From Granulicella sp. (GTDB taxonomy: Bacteria > Acidobacteriota > Terriglobia > Terriglobales > Acidobacteriaceae): 64,000 bases of DNA. Position numbers and translations under genes: made by a program. Shown piece after piece: positions 33,120 to 41,894 of this stretch (positions are counted from its first letter, which is position 1; each line of letters opens with the position of its first letter). The notes beneath the pieces are model-generated. The model did no database searches and was not told the origin of the DNA. It worked only from the letters and a program-made list of their open reading frames with translations. The stretch is taken from contig JANXYX010000005.1 in the NCBI GenBank assembly GCA_025408425.1, positions 1-64,000 on the forward strand. Reading direction: 5' to 3'.

Positions 33120-34184
33120 CTAGCTGGGCCCATCCGGAGGGGGAGCGCTCTGTGACAACTCACCGGCAGCTTGTGGCATTACGGATCTTGTTTGCGGCGT
33201 CGTTGGCAATATCTGGACCAGCAACGGAGCTTTGGCTTCCTGTTCCATCGCAGTGTGGGCTGCTGGAGGAGCGACCTCGACGACGTAACCGGCCGCAACA
33301 ATCGGCGGTCGGGTGTAATCCCAGGCGTAGTCGCTTGTCATCATCACCAGAACAATAATGCTTACCAGTAACGCCGGGACGGTGAAAAGTGTGGCCTCAG
33401 GCCCATAAGCTCCGCCGGTGAGCCACGAGCGCCCCACAGCCCGCGTCATCACCACCGTCGAAAAACTGTTCAGGCCACTAACCGGCAGACCAAACAGAAC
33501 TCCCATACTGGCGTTCCAGGCAAAATGCATCCCCCAAGGCAGCCATAGCGCATGGGTTCGGAGCCACGCCACCGAAAAGAGCACGCCCGCAAGCACGGTG
33601 ATCAGCACGCTGATCCAGGTTGCATCAGGATTGAACGCGTGGCCAAGCCCAAACAAAATGGATAGGGCAACGGTCGCGCCCACTGGACCGATCGCCTCAA
33701 TCAGACGGCGGAACGGATAGCCTCGAAATGCAATCTCCTCAGCAAGTCCGGCAACCAGCAAAGTAGTTAGATTGACCGCAACGAGCCAGAACGCGCGCGA
33801 GTCCCTCAGAAAGTGAACGTGCAGGGTGCCCGCTACTGCCATAGGTAGGACGGCAAGAACTACGCTGCCCCAACCGATCGCTGCACCAATTCCCCACTCT
33901 TCCCGTGAGGTCAGGCGCTTGGGCAATCCCATAACGTCGCGCACAGTACCGGGCCGACTGGAGATCGCCTGCAGAACGTAAAAGCCAAGGATGAGAAGAA
34001 AGAGAAATATCAGGCTACTCAGAAGCGCCTGCTCGGGCTCCAGATCAAAACGTACCGAAAGCCCACGGGCAGCATGTCCAGCAATAACCTGGGACGCAAG
34101 CAGCCAGATCACAGAGGTTCCAAACAGCGCGAAGTTCAGCGTTCTAGTGAAACGAGAGGATGATGTTGAGTCGAACGCCGGCAA
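33120..34184 (-). CDS. CPBP-family intramembrane metalloprotease
   Basis: CPBP (CAAX-protease-like, ABI) enzymes are glutamate-dependent membrane proteases. The 354-residue protein has about eight membrane segments. The motifs are clear: LAEEIAFRGYPFRRL (EExxxR), FGLGHAFNP (second motif His) and WGMHFAWNASMG (HxxxN). The start is TTG 34184, supported by AGGAG 9 nt upstream. The C-terminal 60 residues are Pro/Ala-rich. It is 42 bp from accA on the same strand, so may be read through from it. In other bacteria this family serves in peptide maturation or bacteriocin immunity. Confidence 0.85.
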   Translation of the reverse strand: MPAFDSTSSSRFTRTLNFALFGTSVIWLLASQVIAGHAARGLSVRFDLEPEQALLSSLIFLFLLILGFYVLQAISSRPGTVRDVMGLPKRLTSREEWGIGAAIGWGSVVLAVLPMAVAGTLHVHFLRDSRAFWLVAVNLTTLLVAGLAEEIAFRGYPFRRLIEAIGPVGATVALSILFGLGHAFNPDATWISVLITVLAGVLFSVAWLRTHALWLPWGMHFAWNASMGVLFGLPVSGLNSFSTVVMTRAVGRSWLTGGAYGPEATLFTVPALLVSIIVLVMMTSDYAWDYTRPPIVAAGYVVEVAPPAAHTAMEQEAKAPLLVQILPTTPQTRSVMPQAAGELSQSAPPPDGPS

Positions 34185-34226
34185 CGGTGACTGCTCCTAT
34201 GCTTGCTGCAAGTTGCTGCGGCACCG

Positions 34227-35084
34227 CTAGGCGGTGGTGTAAAACTGCGCGATATTCCGAAACTTCAGGTAGCGCTGTTCCAAAAGATCCTCGATTGGCA
34301 AAGTCCGTAAAGTTGTGAGGTGATAGCTGAGCTTCTCATCGACCATCGCCATTGCAGCAGCAGGATCATTCTGGGTGCCGCCTTCGGGCTCTGGTAGGAT
34401 CTCGTCCACACAGCCTAGACGTTTGACGTCGATCGCCGTGTATTTGAGAGCGGCAGCCGCCTGCTGTTTCTTGCTCGCGTCCTTCCACATGATTGAGGCG
34501 CAGCCCTCGGGTGAGATCACCGAATAAATTGCGTTCTCCAGCATCAGCACCCTGTCAGCCACGGCGAGAGCCAATGCGCCGCCCGATCCGCCTTCGCCAG
34601 TAATAGTTGCAATCGTCGGTACGCGCAGGCGGGACATCTCCAGCAGATTGCGGGCAATAGCCTCACCCTGTCCCCGTTCTTCAGCGCCGATTCCAGGATT
34701 GGCCCCAGCCAGATCGAGAAACGTGAAAACTGGCCGCCCAAACTTCTCTGCAATCTGCATCGCGCGAAGCGCCTTACGATAACCCTCTGGATCAGGACTG
34801 CCGAACTTCCGCGCAACCCGCTCCTTCAAGGTCCGGCCCTTTAGATTGCCGATAACCATCACCGGTTCACCATGGAAAAATGCCATGCCGCAAGTCATCG
34901 CAGCGTCATCGCCGAAGGCACGATCGCCGTGAATCTCGCTGAAGTCGGTGAAAAGTGCTTCGATGAAATCCATCGGATAGGGGCGCTGTGGATGTCGGGC
35001 AAGCTCCGTCTTGGTCCATGCTTCTGGAGTGGGTACGGATGCGGGCGCGGCCTGCACTGCTCTGTTTACTTCATGTTCTGCCAT
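34227..35084 (-). CDS. accA: Acetyl-CoA carboxylase carboxyltransferase subunit alpha
   Basis: AccA moves the carboxyl group from biotin to acetyl-CoA, the first committed step in fatty acid synthesis. The 285-residue protein shows the crotonase-like core: LARHPQRPYPMDFIEALF, NLKGRTLKERVARKFG, FLDLAGANPGIGAEERGQGE, ITGEGGSGGALALAVAD and ISPEGCASIMWKD. It is shorter than the usual 315-325 aa because the N-terminal helical part is reduced to about 25 residues. The partner accD is not in the window. ATG 35084 follows directly after dnaE on the same strand (72-bp gap). Confidence 0.95.
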   Translation of the reverse strand: MAEHEVNRAVQAAPASVPTPEAWTKTELARHPQRPYPMDFIEALFTDFSEIHGDRAFGDDAAMTCGMAFFHGEPVMVIGNLKGRTLKERVARKFGSPDPEGYRKALRAMQIAEKFGRPVFTFLDLAGANPGIGAEERGQGEAIARNLLEMSRLRVPTIATITGEGGSGGALALAVADRVLMLENAIYSVISPEGCASIMWKDASKKQQAAAALKYTAIDVKRLGCVDEILPEPEGGTQNDPAAAMAMVDEKLSYHLTTLRTLPIEDLLEQRYLKFRNIAQFYTTA

Positions 35085-35155
35085 AGTATCGGACGTATTC
35101 GCTACTTCCCTTTCGATTGTATGCGATGCTGCAGTTTACCTCGTACAGCTGACCC

Positions 35156-38100
35156 CTAGTCCATGATGCGAACGCCGCCCTGTCCAACCAACTCTTCCAC
35201 CTGATCAATAAATAAACGGTCTGCGGCAACCAGTACATTATGCGGTTCAAGCACCGCGCAGAACTCCCCCGGCTCTTCCAGATCCAGCAATAGCTTGCCC
35301 TTACCCGGTGCTCCCAGCAAGATAGCGTGAAGTTTCTCAAGCAGCGCTTCATCAGGACTATGCAGCGGCACCTTGATGCGCAGCGAGTCGGGCAGCTTAA
35401 GCTTCACATCTTCAAGGGCCTGGATGCTCGAGATGGCTAGCTTCGGTGCGGAATCCTCTTCACCCCGCAGAACTCCTCGAACCAAAACTGGCACATCGAT
35501 CTTCAGCTTCTCAGCCAGTTTCTCGTACGACTGTGGAAACGCAATCAATTCGATCTTGCCAACGGTATCTTCCAGGCTGGCCTGCGCATACATCTCGCCG
35601 GAGCGCTTCGACTTTGCCACCTTCAGTCCCGTAATGACCCCGGCGATCTGGATCTCGTTGCTGGACTCTTCACTGCGTCCGCGACGAAACACCTGCGGTT
35701 CTGGCTTCATCTCGCAGGCCGCCGCAGTGTCGACGACCTTCATGTTGCGGAGCTTCTCGCGATACTTATCCATCGGGTGCCCGGAGACGAAAAATCCCAG
35801 CACCTCCTTCTCGTTTTGCAGGCGAGTATGCTCGTCCCACTCCGGAACGCTGGGCAGTTCATCTTCCTTCTTGCTGCTGGAGTTGCCAGGCCCATCATCG
35901 AAGATGCCAAACAGCCCATGCTGCCCCGCAGCTTCGTCGCGCTGCGCTTTCTGGGCTCGCTCAATCGCTTTGTCCAATGCTGCCGTCAGCTGCGCGCGAC
36001 CACCGAAGGCGTCCATTGCGCCTGCCTTGATCAGCGATTCAAGCACCCGCTTGTTCAGCATCCTGAGGTCGACTTTTTCGCAGAACTCCCAAAGGTCGCT
36101 AAAGCCCGACCGGCCCTCGGCACGCAAGGCAGTACGAGCGGTGATGATTGACTCAATGGCGTTATGCCCGACGTTCTTGATCGCGGCCAGACCGAAACCG
36201 ATCGCATCTGTCTGCCCCGTCCGAACAGGAGTGAAGTTCGCATCCGAGAACTGTACGTTCGGCGGCAAAACAGGGATATTCATCTCGCGGCACTCGGAGA
36301 TGTACTTCACCACATTCTCCGGCTTTGAAGTTTCACTGGTCAGCAACGCCGCCATGAACTCGATCGGATAGTGGGTCTTCAGCCAGGCTGTGTGATACGC
36401 GAGCAACGCATAGGCAGCGGAGTGCGACTTATTAAACCCGTAACCTGCGAACTGCGCCATCAGGTCGAAGATCTTGCCCGCAGTATCTTTTGGGTGCTTG
36501 TTAGCCGCTGCCCCGAGCATGAACCGCTCTCGCTGCTTGTCCATCTCGGCTGCGTCTTTCTTACCCATCGCTCGGCGCAGCAAGTCCGCGTCGCCCAGCG
36601 AGTAGCCAGCCAGCGCATTCGAGATCTGCATCACCTGCTCCTGATACACGATGACACCCAGCGTCTCCTTCAGGATTACTTCCAACTCAGGCAGCTCGTA
36701 GCTGACGGGCCGACGACCCCACTTCCGTTCAATAAAGTCGTCGATCATTCCACCCTGAATTGGACCGGGGCGGTAAAGCGCATTCAGTGCGGTAAGGTCC
36801 TCAACGGTATTCGGCTTATAGCGCCGCAGAACATCCCGCATCCCACCCGATTCAAACTGGAAGACGCCGGAGGTCAGCGCCCGGTGGAAGACCTGCTCAT
36901 AGGTCTTCGTATCGTCCAGCGCAATCGTTGCCATATCAACCGCGACACCGCTGTTCGACCTGATCAGTTTGAGGCAGTCGTCGATAACCGTCAGCGTCGT
37001 CAGGCCAAGAAAGTCCATCTTCAGAAGGCCCATCTTCTCGACAGCCTTCATGTCATACGACGTGACGATCGCATCGTCTTTTGTGCGCGTAACGGGAACA
37101 AGTTCGGTAAGAGGCTTGGGGGCGATTACGACACCGGCAGCATGCACGCCCGCCCCACGCACCAGGCCTTCCAGGCGCAGCGCCGTGTCGATCAGCTCTT
37201 TTACCTTCGGATCAGTCTCATAGGCGGTTGCGAGCGGTCCCTTATCTTTCAGCGCCTGATCGATCGTGATCCCAATCGTCGGAGGGATCATCTTGGCAAT
37301 ACGATCAACCTCTCCATAAGGCATCTCCAGCGCCCGACCAACGTCCTTAATCGCGGCCTTCGCGGCCATCGTATTAAACGTGATGATCTGTGCAACCTGA
37401 TCGTTGCCATACTTCCGCTTGACGTAGTCGATCACCTCGCCGCGACGGTTCATGCAGAAGTCGATATCGATATCCGGCATCGAGATACGTTCCGGATTCA
37501 GGAAGCGCTCGAACAGCAACTCGTTCTGCAGCGGATCGACGTCCGTAATCTCCATGCAGTAGGCCACCAGCGAACCCGCCGCCGAGCCACGGCCCGGACC
37601 AACCGGAATCCCCTGCTCGCGCGCATACCGGATAAAATCCCACACAATCATGAAATAGCCGGGAAACTGCATCTGCTTGATGCAATCAATCTCGCGATCC
37701 AGCCGTGCCTGATAGTCGTCTATCGTCTTACGCAGCAGCCCCCGATCACGCAGATGAGCAACAGAAGTCTCCAGCCGCTTCTTGAGCCCATCGCGGCAGA
37801 CCTTTTCAAAGTACGTATAGAGAGTCTCTCCCTCCGGCACGACAAAATCCGGAAACGGATTGTCCACTTTGGACAGCTTCAGGTTGCAACGCTCCGGAAA
37901 CTGCATCGTGCGAGTAATCGTCTCCGGCGCATGCGCAAACAGCCGCGCCATCTCGTCCGCAGACTTGATGTAGAACTCCTGCGTGTCGAACTTGAACCGG
38001 TTCGGATCGTTCATGCTCCCGGCCGTCTGCACACACAGCAGAATCTCGTGCGCCCGCGAGTCGTCCGCCGTCACATAGTGGCTGTCATTCGTCGCAATCA

Positions 38101-38701
38101 CTGGAATATCCAGCTCGCGCTCCATCTTGAAGACCGCATCGCAGACAGCCTTGTCCGGCCCCAGCCCGTGGTCCTGCACCTCAAGGAAGAAGTTATTCTT
38201 CCCGAACATCTCCTGGAACTGCCCAGCCACCCGCTTCGCTTCGTCGTACTTCCCTGCCATCAGGTTCTGGTTCACCTCTCCCGCCAGACACCCGGAGAAG
38301 CCGATAAGCCCCTCGGTATGCCGCGCCAGAAAGTCCTTCGACACCCGCGGCTTCTTATAGAACCCATGCAGCGCAGCCTCACTCGTCAGCCGAACCAGGT
38401 TCCTGTACCCCGCCTCATTCTCCGCCAGCACCAGAAAATGGTTGTACTTGTCCCCATTCCCCTCGGCGCGATGGTCCTCGTTCTGGCAGATGTAAAGCTC
38501 GCAGCCCAGAATCGGCTTCAGGTTCTTCTTCTTCATCGCGTCGAAGAAGTGCACCGCGCCGTAGATATTGCCATGGTCGGTCATCGCCGCCGCAGTCTGG
38601 CCAAGGTTGCTCAGGTGCGCGGCCAGTTTGTCGACATCGCAGGCCCCGTCAAGAAGCGAGTAATCAGTATGAAGATGGAGGTGGGTAAACTCTGCTGCCA
38701 T
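35156..38701 (-). CDS. dnaE: DNA polymerase III subunit alpha
   Basis: This is the replicative polymerase, 1181 aa. The PHP domain is at the N-terminus (EFTHLHLHTDYSLLDGA). The catalytic palm has GPGRGSAAGSLVAYC and the metal-binding PDIDIDFCMNRRGEVI near residue 400. Fingers (IVYQEQVMQISNALAGYSLG), tandem HhH and OB-fold (IQIAGVITGLKVAKSKRSGE) and the C-terminal tau-binding region follow. It belongs to the DnaE1 type. A long open frame crosses the gene on the other strand but is an artefact of codon use. ATG 38701 has a GAGGG almost adjacent. accA follows downstream. Confidence 0.98.
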   Translation of the reverse strand: MAAEFTHLHLHTDYSLLDGACDVDKLAAHLSNLGQTAAAMTDHGNIYGAVHFFDAMKKKNLKPILGCELYICQNEDHRAEGNGDKYNHFLVLAENEAGYRNLVRLTSEAALHGFYKKPRVSKDFLARHTEGLIGFSGCLAGEVNQNLMAGKYDEAKRVAGQFQEMFGKNNFFLEVQDHGLGPDKAVCDAVFKMERELDIPVIATNDSHYVTADDSRAHEILLCVQTAGSMNDPNRFKFDTQEFYIKSADEMARLFAHAPETITRTMQFPERCNLKLSKVDNPFPDFVVPEGETLYTYFEKVCRDGLKKRLETSVAHLRDRGLLRKTIDDYQARLDREIDCIKQMQFPGYFMIVWDFIRYAREQGIPVGPGRGSAAGSLVAYCMEITDVDPLQNELLFERFLNPERISMPDIDIDFCMNRRGEVIDYVKRKYGNDQVAQIITFNTMAAKAAIKDVGRALEMPYGEVDRIAKMIPPTIGITIDQALKDKGPLATAYETDPKVKELIDTALRLEGLVRGAGVHAAGVVIAPKPLTELVPVTRTKDDAIVTSYDMKAVEKMGLLKMDFLGLTTLTVIDDCLKLIRSNSGVAVDMATIALDDTKTYEQVFHRALTSGVFQFESGGMRDVLRRYKPNTVEDLTALNALYRPGPIQGGMIDDFIERKWGRRPVSYELPELEVILKETLGVIVYQEQVMQISNALAGYSLGDADLLRRAMGKKDAAEMDKQRERFMLGAAANKHPKDTAGKIFDLMAQFAGYGFNKSHSAAYALLAYHTAWLKTHYPIEFMAALLTSETSKPENVVKYISECREMNIPVLPPNVQFSDANFTPVRTGQTDAIGFGLAAIKNVGHNAIESIITARTALRAEGRSGFSDLWEFCEKVDLRMLNKRVLESLIKAGAMDAFGGRAQLTAALDKAIERAQKAQRDEAAGQHGLFGIFDDGPGNSSSKKEDELPSVPEWDEHTRLQNEKEVLGFFVSGHPMDKYREKLRNMKVVDTAAACEMKPEPQVFRRGRSEESSNEIQIAGVITGLKVAKSKRSGEMYAQASLEDTVGKIELIAFPQSYEKLAEKLKIDVPVLVRGVLRGEEDSAPKLAISSIQALEDVKLKLPDSLRIKVPLHSPDEALLEKLHAILLGAPGKGKLLLDLEEPGEFCAVLEPHNVLVAADRLFIDQVEELVGQGGVRIMD

Positions 38702-38798
38702 CCCTCTAGTTTAGAGCCTCTCCCCAGGAGGAAAACACGGTCGAAACTTTGCCATCATCCGCACCACGGCTTATCCTCTTCTAGACATTGGGAGCCGT

Positions 38799-39173
38799 AT
38801 GGGCAACGTCTTTATCATCGATTCCGTCCGTTCCTGGTTTCGCCACAGAAGCCGCGCCAAACGCCTGCAACTCGCTAAATCCTGGCCCCTCGCCACCGGC
38901 GAGATCAACCTCTACAAAATCCTCCCCGCCGAAGAAGATGCCGAATCCTTCGCCACCGCCAGCCAGATCGAAGCCGCCTTCCACTTCAAAGTCAACGGCG
39001 AATACTACGGTGGCTACGTCCGCAGCATCGGCATGACCCACCACGAAGCCGAGTCCCTCGCCCAGGGCAACCCACCCATCCACATCCGCTACAACCCCAC
39101 CAACCCAGACTCCGTAGTCGTCCTCGCCGAAGACAACCCCAACAACCTCCCCTTCCGCATCCTCTCTAACTAA
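38799..39173 (+). CDS. DUF3592-like hypothetical protein
   Basis: A 124-residue protein opening with MGNVFIIDSVRSWFRHRSRA. The central strands (FHFKVNGEYYGGYVRSIG) and the end (PIHIRYNPTNPDSVVVLAED) match the small all-beta DUF3592 pattern of secreted or membrane-associated proteins. No membrane segment is evident, unlike most relatives. ATG 38799 has GGGAG 4 nt upstream. It is divergent from dnaE with a 97-bp promoter region and sits at the border of the broken restriction locus. Function unknown. Confidence 0.75.
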   Translation: MGNVFIIDSVRSWFRHRSRAKRLQLAKSWPLATGEINLYKILPAEEDAESFATASQIEAAFHFKVNGEYYGGYVRSIGMTHHEAESLAQGNPPIHIRYNPTNPDSVVVLAEDNPNNLPFRILSN

Positions 39174-39200
39174 CCGAACCGAGGGCGGCAGCCCGAATAA

Positions 39201-39975
39201 CTATGCATGCGCCGTTACATCGACCTCTGTCACTGCGGAATAGAGCTGCGAGATTGCAGAAGACTTAATTCGGAACTGGCTCCTCTTCTTGACTTCAGGG
39301 CGTTTCCCGGAAACATTCAGAATCTTGATACCGGGGTCATAGTAAACGGCGCCTAACGCTACTGCTTGCAGGAACAGCCTGAACTCCGTTCCTTCCGCGA
39401 GACGAATCCTGGTTCCGTACTGATACTGATTGACGGGAGTCTTTCGGTTGATGGAAGGCACGTAGGCGGCAAGGGCATGTTTACGCGTCCAGTGTCCGAG
39501 AAGATCCTTATAGTGCCAGATAGCTGCGGTCTCCCCCGTTGAATCGAGAAGTGAAATTCCTTTGGAGAAGTCCGTGATGGCCTTCTTTGTCAGGTCGTAG
39601 CCATCAAGCGTCAGTCTGAGGTTCGTTTTGGCGCATACCTTAGCCGTCGTATGCACGCCGCCAAAGTTCCGGCGATCAGCTACGGTACGATCCGGGTAGC
39701 CGTACCGTCGAATAAATTCATGAATGCCGGCATGCACGTAAACCCCGCCCGTCGGTTCCGGGGTCATCAGCGTGATAGCGCCGCCGCTCGCAGGTCGGGA
39801 GAGGTTTCTCGCGCCGTACTGCTTGATCTCCATCCATGGAAGTCCGGCTCAGTAAGGCTGTTTGGTCGGACGCCCAGTTCTGCTTCCAGCGTGAGTCCGC
39901 CACAGTTGGTAGCGTGGAAACATGCTAATACCGACCTCCGATATCGAACCCGATCGCCTCTAACTTACCGATCAA
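39201..39975 (-). pseudogene. MvaI/BcnI-type restriction endonuclease with two frameshifts
   Basis: The last 210 residues (frame from 39833) match the MvaI/BcnI endonuclease family: MEIKQYGARNLSRP with the active-site Glu-x-Lys, ALAAYVPSINRK and GAVYYDPGIKIL. Upstream on the same strand, two more segments in the other two frames complete the N-terminus. First is IGKLEAIGFDIGGRY (from TTG 39975), then ACFHATNCGGLTLEAELG and PNSLTEPDFHG. Adding one base near 39925 and one near 39834 would restore a single protein of about 258 aa. Each break looks like a 1-nt deletion, so the endonuclease is dead unless these are sequencing errors. TTG 39975 overlaps the HNH stop. Confidence 0.75.
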
Positions 39976-40724
39976 CCTTGAAAAATAGTATTTCGATGGT
40001 AGGTCAGAAATGCGGGGTCGGGCTGGAAGTGACTCGGAGCTATGAGCGGTGAACCTTCGTAACAAAGTAGGTGACGTTTTATACCTTCATCCGACAACTT
40101 CGAAATTACAGTCGAAATTTTTACTCGTAGGTTTTCGTCAAAGGTGAAAATACCTCTATCAAACGCTCGATCATGTAATGCGTTAAGACTGAGTCCATTG
40201 CGCGGGTTTGTGCGATTCGGCACATCGACACTCCACGGAACTATATGACTTGCAGTCAGCAACTCCGGAACGGCTATACCAGTAACGCAACATGTACCGC
40301 CGTATGCGGCAATTACTGCTGCTCGGAAGAAGCTTTGGTTGACCCGAACCATTACGCTTGCGGCTCTTGTTGTACCCTCGGGAAATTCCTCTTCCGGCGC
40401 CAAATTGGTTGCTTTATTGAGCAAGCGGGAACGCAACTGCTCACTCTCAAAGGCCAGCAGATCCCAATTGCCTTGAAACTCATCCCATACTTGTTTGTCG
40501 AGGCGACTGCCGTGAGTAGCACCCGTTAGATTTCTGCCCACAATTGCCGGATCGAGGCTAGAGAAGTTAGCTAGTTTGTAGGAAACGGCGCTAGCTGTGC
40601 GGCCCAATGCTTTCGCAAGCGCAATGATTTCCGGATTCCGATTGTGAATGCGACCGAAGGGTATCCGACAATACAAATTGAAGACGACAATCAACTCATC
40701 ACGTGTCCAATTTCTCCTCACCAC
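39972..40724 (-). CDS. HNH endonuclease
   Basis: A 250-residue protein with an N-terminal helical region (NWTRDELIVVFNLYCRIPFG, PEIIALAKALGRTASAVSYK) resembling a DNA-binding module. A C-terminal HNH domain contains CCVTGIAVPELLTASHIVPW, RNGLSLNALHDRAFDRG and FTFDENL. Metal-binding His and Asn residues are in place, so it looks intact. I chose GTG 40724 because AGAGGGA lies 7 nt upstream; the frame extends to a TTG at 40754. It sits between a broken methyltransferase and a broken MvaI-type endonuclease, apparently within the same R-M operon. It may be the only working part, and its target is unknown. Confidence 0.85.
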   Translation of the reverse strand: MVRRNWTRDELIVVFNLYCRIPFGRIHNRNPEIIALAKALGRTASAVSYKLANFSSLDPAIVGRNLTGATHGSRLDKQVWDEFQGNWDLLAFESEQLRSRLLNKATNLAPEEEFPEGTTRAASVMVRVNQSFFRAAVIAAYGGTCCVTGIAVPELLTASHIVPWSVDVPNRTNPRNGLSLNALHDRAFDRGIFTFDENLRVKISTVISKLSDEGIKRHLLCYEGSPLIAPSHFQPDPAFLTYHRNTIFQG

Positions 40725-40757
40725 GCTATATTCCCTCTTGAAGATCCGGAACAATCA

Positions 40758-41620
40758 TCAGGCAGAACAGCTAGCGACCTTAGCTCGACGGGCAGCAGAA
40801 TACCGCTCCTTGACTTTTGTATGGAACCACGACTCAATCGCATCTAAATACTCCTCTGACTCCCATTTCTCACGTAGGTGGCGTGCGTTGAATTGATTTG
40901 CCCACTCTAGGACGATGTCCATACGAGAACGTGAATCCTGAAAATATCGCGAGTCGACATCACCGTTTACAAGAGCTTCGGTGAGCAACACCGTGAGGTC
41001 GTTGAAGGTTTCCAAATCCCATGTTCGATCTAATTTAAGGTCGGTATGCCTATAAGGATCACCATGAAGGTATGGTCGGCTTATAAGCATATCGACCCGA
41101 AAACTGCCCATTGCGAGTGCAAATTTCATTTTGAAATACGGCATCTTCAATTGCCTCCAAAACAAGCCGATGGTAAGTAGCTCACAGGGAAAACCCTCAA
41201 CAGCATGTGATGGCAGGGGGGATTCCTCAGTCTCAACCTCTTTGTATTCTGTTGGCAACAGTCTATCCGTCTCGAACTCGTCCGCATAGATCTTTTGTGC
41301 GCAACGGTTCCATCCGGTTGTAAACACGCAGCACCCGCTGGCCTGCTCGAACCCGATTCTCATACCGCCGATACCGGCGAAAAGATCAATGAAGGCAAAC
41401 TCCTCTGTACCAAGCTCGGACCTCGTCCCCGAGATCAGGGGATCGCGCAGAGCCGCCTGAAGATAAACAGGACACTCAGTCAGCCGGCGTTCCCAGCGGG
41501 AGATGGTTTTCGGTGCCACTTGAAGTTGCTCTGCAAGGTCACGCTGGGTCAGGCGCTGTCGAACCTGGGCAAGCAGAATGAGGGGATCGCCGGACGGGAA
41601 GGGTAAGGTTGGCTGGGCAT
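40758..41620 (-). pseudogene. Decayed C5-cytosine methyltransferase with N-terminal HTH
   Basis: The frame reads an HTH (RLTQRDLAEQLQVAPKTISRW), then C5-methyltransferase motif I (FIDLFAGIGGMRIGFE) and the following AQKIYADEFE. A degenerate motif IV follows (GFPCELLTIG, where family members have GFPCQPFSIAG). After that, all later motifs are missing and about 130 residues without methyltransferase character follow (MPYFKMKFALAMGSFRVDML). No ATG/GTG/TTG in frame precedes the HTH; the ATG at 41620 is in another frame. I read it as a frameshifted, internally deleted pseudogene fused to unidentified sequence. Its loss should accompany loss of the endonuclease. Confidence 0.7.
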
Positions 41621-41742
41621 CTCAAGGGACACTTTGTCCTAAATTGGTCCCAAAGTCCAGGCATTAGCTACTTAGACTGTAAGCACGCAATCCCGACGGT
41701 CAAACCCTTGACACCCCTCGTATAATAAAGACAGAGAAAAAG

Positions 41743-41769
41743 GAACGTCCGGCATCGCGCCGGACGTTC
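41743..41769. terminator. Strong bidirectional terminator
   Basis: A perfect 11-bp GC-rich stem (arms 41743-41753 and 41759-41769, loop ATCGC) is followed by TCTTTTT on the plus strand and by CTTTTTCTC on the minus strand. It can end the minus-strand M20 peptidase transcript (gene ends at 41895). A TTGACA and a TATAAT box lie just upstream but only 7 bp apart. Confidence 0.8.
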
Positions 41770-41894
41770 TCTTTTTAACCATAAGTCAACCATCAGCGCA
41801 ACCGAAGTCCAACCCTAAAGTCTCTACTTCGAAGACTTTAGGACTTTTTAGCCGGGGTAGGGGGGAGGGGTACATACATGCCGAACGCACCGCA

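Noticed and set aside
36371..38878. 835-codon open frame antisense to dnaE
   Set aside because: It lies wholly opposite a highly conserved gene, has His/Arg/Gln-rich sequence without family features, and is explained by codon use of dnaE.
41560..41620. ATG at 41620 as start of an intact methyltransferase
   Set aside because: It is out of frame with the HTH and reaches a stop after about 25 codons.
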